Under the pieces are notes generated by a model. It worked only from the letters and a program-made list of their open reading frames with translations. It had not been told where the DNA came from and ran no database searches. This document shows, in pieces, positions 1 through 5,501 of a stretch of 8,377 nucleotides of DNA (positions are counted from its first letter, which is position 1; each line of letters opens with the position of its first letter). Origin of the DNA: Armatimonadota bacterium (GTDB lineage: Bacteria > Armatimonadota > HRBIN16); assembly GCA_028275265.1 (NCBI GenBank), contig JAPWUZ010000105.1:1-8377 (forward strand), written 5' to 3'. Made by a program: the position numbers and the translations under genes.

Positions 1-1571
1 GCCAGCGCCCCCTCACGGTAAAGCACATGCAAGCATGCCCACTGCCCGACCACCGTGGCCAGCGCGATGGAGAGCAGCATCGGCAACACCAGCTTGCGCA
101 GAGGGATGCCATGCTCCTGTGCCAGTTTGAAACCCTCCATCTGGCTGGGCATGATGTGGCTGCGGTTCAATCGCCAGAACCAGTGGCTCAGCGCGGCAGC
201 AGCCATCGTCGGAGCGGTCATCAGGGTGGAGTCGAACAGGCGGAACAGGCGGATCGGCTCCAGGTCCCACACGGTGTGCTGCCCGCCCGCTTCCGCCCGC
301 ACGCGCGTGATGCACAGCGCCAGCAGAAAGTAGGTCGCCACCATCAAAAGCACCCACAACAGGCTCATGCCTGCCAGCCACCAGAAGGCTGTAAAAGCCG
401 CCAGTCCCACCAGCGCGCCCACCAGCGCCACGCGATACGGTAGCGGCTCTTCGGCGTCCAACGAACGGTCGCCACGCCATGCGGCAAAGAATATCTCTTT
501 TAGATAGCCTCTGCTGGCATAAAGCAGTATCACCCCAAAAGTAACCCACGCCCCGATGCCCTGTTCGCTGACGTAAGGAAAATCGGGAATGTTGCTGTAG
601 CCCAGCTGGTAGCCAATCACCATCTGCACCTTGATGAACAGGTAAAAAAACCAGCACGAGAACGAGACATCGAGCGGCACCAGATACGCCAACCCTATGG
701 CGAAGGGATAAAACGTGCGCACAAACCACCCTACCGCCGTCCACGGAGGTTGTGTGAACTGGATGGGTACCGCTCGGGTCTGGAAGTAGGGCAGGTTGGG
801 AAACCACTCATGCAAGCCGTTGAGCAGGTCCAGCCCCGCCGCTGCCAGAAACCCCAACCAGAGTGCGCGGGTACGCATCATTGCGCCGGGAGTGAACGGC
901 TCAGTCAGCGCAAGAGGCAGGCGCACGATGGGGAAGGAAAGGCGCGTCTGGTCCATCCACGCCCGGCGGAAGATGGTGTTCAGGCAAAGCATCGTCCAGC
1001 CGGCGATAAAGATAAACAGGCTCCAGAACGCCAGCGGAGCCGCCCACATCTTCAGCACTTCCAGACGGTACAGGGTACTGTTGCCCTGAAAGAAGCCTTC
1101 CAGCAACTCTTTGTCCCAGACCAGCAACCAGCGCGGCAGGTGGGGGAACAGCGTGTCCTCCCAGCGGTTGGTCGGAGTGGCAAACCATCTCGCCCACCCC
1201 ATGAGAGAGATGAGGTTAATGATAAAGTCATGCGTGGCGATGGTGCAGGACATCACCAGCATGACGTAGATGACCACCAGATCCGCCGGACTCAGCATCC
1301 AGCGCGGAGCCAGGCGACGCAACAGCGCGTTGAGGATCACCAGCACGAACAGGTAGAAGACGGGCGTTACAAACAGTGGATTGAGCGTGAGGATGGCATA
1401 CCAGCGCAGCTCCGCCACGATGACCCAGTATACGTTCACAGGGATTAACAGAACACCCAGCAGGACAGCGCGCAGTGAGACGCCTGCCACAGGCTGACGA
1501 AGCGTGTCCCTGTCGGCAGAATCGGCGGGTGAATGTATGGCGAGTTCCGCACCGGTTCCCGGTATATCCAT
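1..1571 (-). CDS. Polytopic membrane protein, DUF6785/DUF6784-like (C-terminal end off window)
   Basis: I translated the minus strand from the ATG at 1569-1571; it stays open to the left edge, giving 523 residues without a stop or frameshift. Residues 1-30 are hydrophilic. Hydrophobic segments follow at about 33-53, 64-82, 98-112, 176-198, 237-250, 282-300, 304-320, 340-355, 380-400 and 402-422, with another starting near 495. Distinctive motifs are IPVNVYWVIVAELRW (43-57), a loop with RLSFPIVRLPLAL (210-222), SNIPDFPYVSEQG (326-338) and TRVRAEAGG (422-430). This pattern matches my memory of the large uncharacterised DUF6785/DUF6784 membrane proteins of Planctomycetes and Armatimonadota. Their function is unknown; a transporter role is a guess from topology. 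The ATG is the first usable start: the frame is open further upstream but holds no ATG, GTG or TTG nearby, and no clear ribosome site precedes it. It is divergent from the macrodomain gene. Membrane nature is near certain; the family name is less so. Confidence 0.8.
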   Translation of the reverse strand, partial: MDIPGTGAELAIHSPADSADRDTLRQPVAGVSLRAVLLGVLLIPVNVYWVIVAELRWYAILTLNPLFVTPVFYLFVLVILNALLRRLAPRWMLSPADLVVIYVMLVMSCTIATHDFIINLISLMGWARWFATPTNRWEDTLFPHLPRWLLVWDKELLEGFFQGNSTLYRLEVLKMWAAPLAFWSLFIFIAGWTMLCLNTIFRRAWMDQTRLSFPIVRLPLALTEPFTPGAMMRTRALWLGFLAAAGLDLLNGLHEWFPNLPYFQTRAVPIQFTQPPWTAVGWFVRTFYPFAIGLAYLVPLDVSFSCWFFYLFIKVQMVIGYQLGYSNIPDFPYVSEQGIGAWVTFGVILLYASRGYLKEIFFAAWRGDRSLDAEEPLPYRVALVGALVGLAAFTAFWWLAGMSLLWVLLMVATYFLLALCITRVRAEAGGQHTVWDLEPIRLFRLFDSTLMTAPTMAAAALSHWFWRLNRSHIMPSQMEGFKLAQEHGIPLRKLVLPMLLSIALATVVGQWACLHVLYREGAL

Positions 1572-1756
1572 CGTGTCTACGAGTGAGCCAATCGCCTTAC
1601 CGCCTGTATATCGCGTACCCAGACCGAACAGAGCAGGCTGACCTCTCCGCTGAATACTTCGTCGCGCAGGCTGTATTTGCCCTTCTAACGGTTCCCGGCG
1701 TTTGGAGCAAGACCGAAGCCGACGCTCCCGTCAAGCTGTTGGAAGGACTTCGGCGG

Positions 1757-1786
1757 TTGCGCCTGAAAGGGATAAGGGGTTATACT
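1757..1786 (+). promoter_or_regulatory. Possible sigma-70 promoter for the macrodomain gene
   Basis: TTGCGC at 1757-1762 and TATACT at 1781-1786 are separated by 18 bp. The -10 is a good match and the -35 matches only in its first half. Transcription would start near 1793, inside the ribosome site at 1791-1797, giving an almost leaderless message. That either makes this promoter unusual or means the true start lies further upstream. Confidence 0.35.
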
Positions 1787-1790
1787 GAAA

Positions 1791-1797
1791 AAGGAGG
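1791..1797 (+). promoter_or_regulatory. Ribosome binding site that sets the macrodomain start
   Basis: AAGGAGG lies 7 nt before the ATG at 1805 but only 1 nt before the in-frame ATG at 1799. The spacing makes 1805 the initiator rather than 1799. Confidence 0.8.
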
Positions 1798-1804
1798 GAT
1801 GCCG

Positions 1805-2371
1805 ATGAGCCAGCTAATTGCAAAAACCACACTGCCGAACGGTCAGCAGATTACCCTGTTGCAGGGTGACATCACTCAGGAACAGGTTGACGCTATCGTC
1901 AACGCTGCCAATGAGTGGTTGCAACATGGCGGAGGAGTGGCGGGCGCGATTGTGCGCGCTGGTGGTGAGGTGATTCAGCAGGAAAGCAACCGTATCGGGC
2001 ACGTGCCGACGGGTGGCGCTGCGGTCACAGGTGCAGGCAGGCTCCCTGCGCGATATGTGATTCACGCTGTGGGTCCGATCTGGAACAACTACGCGCCTGA
2101 AGAAGCCGACCGCCTGCTGGCGAGTGCGGTTCGCAGCAGCCTTCAGCGAGCAGACGAGCTGGGTATCGCCACCATAGCCTTTCCCGCCATCAGCGCGGGC
2201 ATCTACGGCTTCCCGAAAGACCGCTGCGCGAAGGTGATGCTGGAGACGATACAGGCGTACTTCGCCCAAAACCCCGGCAGCAGCGTCAAAGAGGTGCGTC
2301 TTGTGCTGTTTGATGCGCCCACCGTGCAGGCGTTTCAGCACGAGTTTGCCGCGCGATACGGCGCAGGATAG
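1805..2371 (+). CDS. Macrodomain protein, probable ADP-ribose / O-acetyl-ADP-ribose hydrolase
   Basis: A 188-residue protein that is essentially one macrodomain, the usual size for stand-alone members. Visible signatures are LLQGDITQ (18-25; D22 is the adenine-contacting position in the family), DAIVNAANEWLQHGGGVAGA (29-48; phosphate and distal-ribose loop), VIHAVGPIW (85-93) and AFPAISAGIYGFP (125-137; diphosphate loop). Family members bind ADP-ribose and many remove it from proteins or deacetylate O-acetyl-ADP-ribose, acting in the cytoplasm. In the YmdB and MacroD groups the glycine loop carries an aspartate (GGGVDGAI); here it is alanine (GGGVAGAI), as I recall for archaeal Af1521. I therefore leave off the ymdB symbol and the exact reaction is uncertain. 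It sits alone on the plus strand between two minus-strand genes, with no obvious partner or ADP-ribosyltransferase beside it. Start chosen from the ribosome site at 1791-1797. The stop is TAG, 4 bp from the purA stop. Confidence 0.92.
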   Translation: MSQLIAKTTLPNGQQITLLQGDITQEQVDAIVNAANEWLQHGGGVAGAIVRAGGEVIQQESNRIGHVPTGGAAVTGAGRLPARYVIHAVGPIWNNYAPEEADRLLASAVRSSLQRADELGIATIAFPAISAGIYGFPKDRCAKVMLETIQAYFAQNPGSSVKEVRLVLFDAPTVQAFQHEFAARYGAG

Positions 2372-2375
2372 CGCG

Positions 2376-3719
2376 TTAGTCCGTCCGGCTCCGACGCTGT
2401 ACCAGCACTTGCAGTGTCCGCACGGGCAGTTCGGCAGAGACACCGTGCCGCCAGAAGGTCTGGTGACGCTGTGGGCCTACCGATACCATTGCCACCGGCA
2501 CGCCGGTCAGCTCCTCTACCTTCTGAACATACTGGCGCGCATTTTCGGGCAGATCGTCCCAGCTTGTCGCGTCGGCGATTTCCTCTTTCCAGCCCGGAAG
2601 CTGCTCATAGACTGGCTCACATTGCTCCAGTACCGCGCTGTCTGAGGGAAACTGCTCTGTAACCTGTCCATCGGGCAACCGGTAGGCGCGACATATCTTA
2701 ACCGTTTCCAGTCCGCTCAGCACATCCAGCAAGGTCATGGCAAAGGCGGTAAGGCTGTTCACCTGCGCCGCGTAGCGCAACACCACCGCGTCCAGCCATC
2801 CACAGCGGCGTGGTCTACCCGTCGTTGTGCCGTACTCTCTACCCCGTTCGCGCAGGTAGTTGCCGATTTCGTTGGGCTGTTCGGTCGGGAAGGCACCTGC
2901 TCCCACGCGAGTGGTGTATGCTTTCACCACCCCGATGACTGCGTCGATGTGCGTGGGACCGATACCGGTTCCCACACACGCCCCGCCCGCCACGGGGTGG
3001 GAAGAGGTCACATACGGATATGTACCATGGTCCAGGTCCAGCAGCGTGCCCTGCGCTCCCTCGAAGACCACTCGCTGACCCTTTTGAACCGCCGTGTACA
3101 CCAGCGGGTCGGTATCGGCAATCAGCGGACGAAGCACCGGTAGGTAGTCTTCATATTCACGCCAGATGTTTTCGAAAGTGGGACACTGGGTATCGTATAC
3201 CCTTTCGAGCAAGCGGCTTTTCTCCTCCAGCGCACGGCGCAACGCCGCTGCAAATCGCTCGGGCTGGCGCAGGTCCGCCATGCGGATACCTTTTCGCGCC
3301 GCCTTATCGGCGTATGCGGGACCAATGCCCCTGCAGGTAGTTCCGATTTGCGCCGAGCCGCGCTGTTTCTCCTCCAGCGCATCCAGTAGCCGATGGTAGG
3401 GCATCACCACATGCGCGCTTGCGCTGATGCGCAGGTTATCCACCGGCACCCCTTGTACTTGCAGGGAGCGTATTTCCTCCACGAGCACCTGCGGGTCTAC
3501 CACCACCCCGCTGGCGATGATGTTCATGACCTGCGGGCGGAAAATGCCGGAGGGCACCAGATGCAATTTGAACTCATGCCCATCGAAGCGAACGGTATGA
3601 CCGGCGTTACTGCCACCACCATAGCGCACCACCATATCGGCATCCTGCGCCAGGCAGTCCACCACTTTGCCTTTCGCCTCGTCACCCCACTGGGCACCGA
3701 CCACAACAACTACTGGCAT
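2376..3719 (-). CDS. purA: Adenylosuccinate synthetase
   Basis: PurA catalyses GTP-dependent condensation of IMP with aspartate to adenylosuccinate, the first committed step from IMP to AMP, in the cytoplasm. The 447-residue product aligns end to end with the family. Key elements are GAQWGDEAKGK (8-18; catalytic D13), SNAGHT (37-42; catalytic H41), IGTTCRGIGPAYADK (125-139; IMP loop), R142 (the arginine lent across the dimer), VFEGAQGTLLDLDHGTYPYV (218-237), a TTTGRPRRCGWLD aspartate/GTP loop (298-310) and TLLDVLSG (329-336). Two positions deviate: the P-loop reads GDEAKGK instead of GDEGKGK, and the guanine-recognition TKLD reads TLLD. The C terminus runs about 20 basic residues past the usual end after VSVGPQR. 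The ATG at 3717-3719 is preferred because MPVVVVVGAQWGDE begins exactly where family members begin. A TTG at 3768-3770 would add 17 uncharged-to-basic residues with no ribosome site. Convergent with the macrodomain gene; downstream of tRNA-Gly. Confidence 0.97.
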   Translation of the reverse strand: MPVVVVVGAQWGDEAKGKVVDCLAQDADMVVRYGGGSNAGHTVRFDGHEFKLHLVPSGIFRPQVMNIIASGVVVDPQVLVEEIRSLQVQGVPVDNLRISASAHVVMPYHRLLDALEEKQRGSAQIGTTCRGIGPAYADKAARKGIRMADLRQPERFAAALRRALEEKSRLLERVYDTQCPTFENIWREYEDYLPVLRPLIADTDPLVYTAVQKGQRVVFEGAQGTLLDLDHGTYPYVTSSHPVAGGACVGTGIGPTHIDAVIGVVKAYTTRVGAGAFPTEQPNEIGNYLRERGREYGTTTGRPRRCGWLDAVVLRYAAQVNSLTAFAMTLLDVLSGLETVKICRAYRLPDGQVTEQFPSDSAVLEQCEPVYEQLPGWKEEIADATSWDDLPENARQYVQKVEELTGVPVAMVSVGPQRHQTFWRHGVSAELPVRTLQVLVQRRSRTD

Positions 3720-3728
3720 GCGGCAGTC

Positions 3729-3744
3729 AACGGCGGAAGCCGCT
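3729..3744 (-). promoter_or_regulatory. Small hairpin between purA ribosome site and start codon
   Basis: On the minus strand AGCGGC-TTCC-GCCGTT folds into a 6-bp stem (one G-T wobble) with a 4-nt loop. It lies between the ribosome site (3747-3754) and the purA ATG (3719). If folded it would shorten the effective ribosome-site-to-start distance from 27 to about 11 nt. Confidence 0.4.
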
Positions 3745-3746
3745 TT

Positions 3747-3754
3747 CCTCCTTT
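3747..3754 (-). promoter_or_regulatory. Displaced purA ribosome binding site
   Basis: AAAGGAGG on the minus strand is the only strong Shine-Dalgarno match near purA, but it is 27 nt from the family-consistent ATG. No standard start codon lies in frame at normal spacing downstream of it; the codons between it and the ATG are ordinary sense codons. The hairpin at 3729-3744 offers an explanation for the spacing. Confidence 0.55.
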
Positions 3755-3773
3755 CCGTTGCCCGAGGCAACAG
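3755..3773 (-). promoter_or_regulatory. Hairpin immediately upstream of purA ribosome site
   Basis: CTGTTGCC-TCG-GGCAACGG on the minus strand gives an 8-bp stem (one wobble) with a 3-nt loop. It abuts the AAAGGAGG site. There is no T-run after it, so it is not a terminator; it could stabilise the purA message 5' end after processing of a read-through transcript, or influence translation. Confidence 0.4.
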
Positions 3774-3781
3774 GGTTGGTC

Positions 3782-3815
3782 AAAAACGATTGGATAGCCG
3801 GCACGGCTATCCAAT
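3782..3815 (-). terminator. Intrinsic terminator of tRNA-Gly
   Basis: Reading the minus strand, ATTGGATAGCCG-TGC-CGGCTATCCAAT is a perfect 12-bp stem with a 3-nt loop (3789-3815). After two bases (CG) comes a run of five T (3782-3786). It begins 18 bp after the tRNA CCA end. The geometry is right for rho-independent termination of the tRNA transcript. It also stands between the tRNA promoter and purA. Confidence 0.85.
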
Positions 3816-3833
3816 GGGCGATAAACGCAAAAA

Positions 3834-3908
3834 TGGAGCGGGAGACGGGACTCGAACCCGCGACATCCAGCTTGGGAAGCTGGCGTTCTGCCACTGAACT
3901 ACTCCCGC
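3834..3908 (-). tRNA. tRNA-Gly (anticodon CCC), with encoded CCA
   Basis: The minus strand folds as a full cloverleaf. The acceptor stem is GCGGGAG (3902-3908) with CTCCCGC (3838-3844), discriminator T and a genomically encoded CCA at 3834-3836. The D stem is GTTC/GAAC with an AGTGGCA loop. The anticodon stem CCAGC/GCTGG carries loop TTCCCAA (3872-3878), anticodon CCC at 3874-3876, reading GGG. The variable loop is short and the T arm has the TTCGAGT loop on a GCGGG/CCCGT stem with one wobble. Length is 72 nt plus CCA, typical for tRNA-Gly. It is a single-gene unit, with its own promoter at 3924-3952 and terminator at 3782-3815. Confidence 0.97.
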
Positions 3909-3923
3909 TCGCTTCACGTTAAT

Positions 3924-3952
3924 ATTCTACACCCTCCCGCGGGAGTTGTCAA
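3924..3952 (-). promoter_or_regulatory. Near-consensus sigma-70 promoter of tRNA-Gly
   Basis: Minus-strand TTGACA (3947-3952, perfect -35), a 17-bp spacer and TAGAAT (3924-3929, five of six -10). Predicted transcription start is near 3917, giving a leader of about 8 nt before the tRNA 5' end at 3908. The spacer contains the perfect 12-bp palindrome CTCCCGCGGGAG at 3934-3945. Confidence 0.87.
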
Positions 3953-3983
3953 GCGGTTTTGAGGGTGTTCAGTTAGCACCAGG

Positions 3984-5414
3984 TCACACCTTGACCCGTT
4001 TCCAGCCGCCACGCTGGAAGTACAGAGCCGTGAGCAAACCAGAGACCATCATCGAAGCCGCCATCGCCCACCAGGCACCGTGAGTGCCGTAGCCCAAAGT
4101 CAATGCCAGCAGATAGGCAAGCGGCAGACGGAACAGCCACATGGTGATAAAGGTAATCCATGTGGGCGTGCGTGTATCGCCAGCCCCCTGAAACGCCCCT
4201 GAAAGCACCATCCCCAGCGCCAGAAACGGTTCGGCATAGGCGTTGATGCGCAGGTAATCGGCTGCGACCTGTACCACCAGAGGGTCGCGGGTGAACCAGT
4301 GAGCAAAAGCATAGGCAAACACATAGAACACGATGCCCATGACGGCCATAATGACGCCGGCTTGCGCGGTGGACATCCACGCATACCGGGAAGCGACGTC
4401 CGGGCGTTTCGCACCCAAACTCTGCCCCACCAGTGCGGTCGCCGCCATGCTGTAGCCCAGCCCGGGCATGAAGGCAATGGATTCAGCGGTCATGCCGATG
4501 GGCAACGCGGCAAGGGCGGCGGTTCCCTGCGGTGTCGCGGAGAGGATACGTGTGTACCCCAGCATACTGGTGATACGCAACAGAGCCTGCAGCGATGCGG
4601 GAGCACCGATGTTCACGATGCGCTTTGCCCACGCCATGTCCAGTCGCTGGAACTGCACGGCTTTGCCCATCACCGGATGCCTGCGCAGCGCCAGCCAGAA
4701 CATGGCAAACCCGAACCACTGCGAGATGGTCAACGCGGTTGCCGCGCCTGCCAGCCCCATGCGGGGAAACGGACCAATGCCGAAAATCAGTGCAAAGTCC
4801 AGTGAGATATGCACCATGTTGACGAATACCATTACCTTGAGCGGCGTGCGCATATCGCCCATGCCGCGAAAAACTGCCCCCAGAGCCTGCCCTATGAACA
4901 GAGGCACAATGCCTAACAGAGCAATGGAGAAGAAAACAACGGTAGCACGCTCGGCGGAAGGTTCCATCCCCATCAGGTGGAAAGCAGGCTTCGCCAGCAG
5001 GTAGCCGATGACCATGCACGCCGTGCCCATGAGTGCAGCCAGGGTGAGGGATTGTCGCAGCGCTTTACGCGCATCGTCCAGCACCTGCCCACCAACGAAC
5101 CGGGCAACCAGCGCGGTTGTTCCCGTCCCCACAATGAACGAAACAGCCATCAGCAAAAACATGCCCTGCCCCGCCACGCCCACCGCAGCGAGCGCATCCC
5201 GCCCCAATCGCCCCACAAACATGCGGTCCAGGAAAGCGTTGGTGGTCTGCAACAGGTTCGTCGTGACGGCAGGGATGCTGATGTCCCACACGTCGCGTGT
5301 GATGTCTCGCCACGAGGGCTCCTTCTGCGCGCGCAGAGCAGAAGGCAACATCGCCCGGGCGGAGTCAGCATCCGCCGAGTCCGGTTCTGGCAAAATGGGT
5401 GTAGAGTCCGGCAT
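3984..5414 (-). CDS. MATE-family multidrug / cation antiporter
   Basis: A 476-residue inner-membrane protein of the usual MATE length with about 12 membrane segments. After a long, Asp/Pro-rich hydrophilic N terminus (1-35) comes WDISIPAVTTNLLQ (43-56), then FLDRMFVGRLG (61-71), the first-helix signature. The two homologous halves each end a helix pair with the same motif: FRGMGDMRTPLKV (182-194) and FQGAGDTRTPTWI (408-420), which shows the internal duplication typical of MATE transporters. IGMTAESIAFMPGLGYSMAA (306-325) corresponds to the helix-7/8 region. Members export cationic drugs, dyes or metabolites in exchange for Na+ or H+; the substrate cannot be read from the sequence. The ATG at 5412-5414 is chosen because earlier in-frame ATGs (up to 5498) would lie before the putative promoter and add non-family sequence. 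Ribosome site is weak. It follows the glycosidase gene by 87 bp and precedes the tRNA by 75 bp; co-transcription with the glycosidase is possible but not required. Confidence 0.94.
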   Translation of the reverse strand: MPDSTPILPEPDSADADSARAMLPSALRAQKEPSWRDITRDVWDISIPAVTTNLLQTTNAFLDRMFVGRLGRDALAAVGVAGQGMFLLMAVSFIVGTGTTALVARFVGGQVLDDARKALRQSLTLAALMGTACMVIGYLLAKPAFHLMGMEPSAERATVVFFSIALLGIVPLFIGQALGAVFRGMGDMRTPLKVMVFVNMVHISLDFALIFGIGPFPRMGLAGAATALTISQWFGFAMFWLALRRHPVMGKAVQFQRLDMAWAKRIVNIGAPASLQALLRITSMLGYTRILSATPQGTAALAALPIGMTAESIAFMPGLGYSMAATALVGQSLGAKRPDVASRYAWMSTAQAGVIMAVMGIVFYVFAYAFAHWFTRDPLVVQVAADYLRINAYAEPFLALGMVLSGAFQGAGDTRTPTWITFITMWLFRLPLAYLLALTLGYGTHGAWWAMAASMMVSGLLTALYFQRGGWKRVKV

Positions 5415-5423
5415 CCGCGAGTA

Positions 5424-5435
5424 TCTACCAGTAGA
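5424..5435. promoter_or_regulatory. Dyad in the MATE leader, possible operator
   Basis: TCTAC-CA-GTAGA is a perfect 5+5 bp inverted repeat between the putative MATE transcription start (about 5442) and its start codon. The heptamer TACCAGT that it contains (5426-5432) occurs again in the same orientation at 5473-5479, so copies flank the putative promoter. A repressor site is plausible for a transporter gene but short dyads also arise by chance. Confidence 0.25.
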
Positions 5436-5448
5436 AATGACGCATTTT

Positions 5449-5457
5449 ATCTTACCA
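5449..5457 (-). promoter_or_regulatory. Possible extended -10 promoter of the MATE gene
   Basis: Minus-strand TGG-TAAGAT matches an extended -10 (TGn plus hexamer; TAAGAT is four of six). No good -35 is seen 16-18 bp upstream. Predicted start is near 5442, leaving a leader of about 28 nt before the ATG at 5414. Confidence 0.35.
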
Positions 5458-5501
5458 CATCCGACTGCCTGATACCAGTGGAGTGCATAGGAGAACAAGG
5501 A

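Noticed and set aside
13..807. 264-codon minus-strand open frame
   Set aside because: Out of frame with the membrane protein, whose continuous hydrophobic translation in another minus-strand frame is clearly the real one.
750..1448. 232-codon plus-strand open frame
   Set aside because: Antisense to the membrane protein gene; the Gln/His/Arg-rich translation lacks any family signature.
3768..3770. TTG as an earlier purA start
   Set aside because: It falls in the leader hairpin, has no ribosome site, would translate through the AGGAGG site, and adds residues absent from the family.
3929..3968. Terminator of the MATE gene
   Set aside because: An 8-bp inverted repeat is present but no T-run follows on the minus strand, and the element coincides with the tRNA promoter.
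4468..5004. 178-codon plus-strand and overlapping minus-strand frames inside the MATE gene
   Set aside because: Shadow frames of the MATE coding sequence with no domains or ribosome sites.
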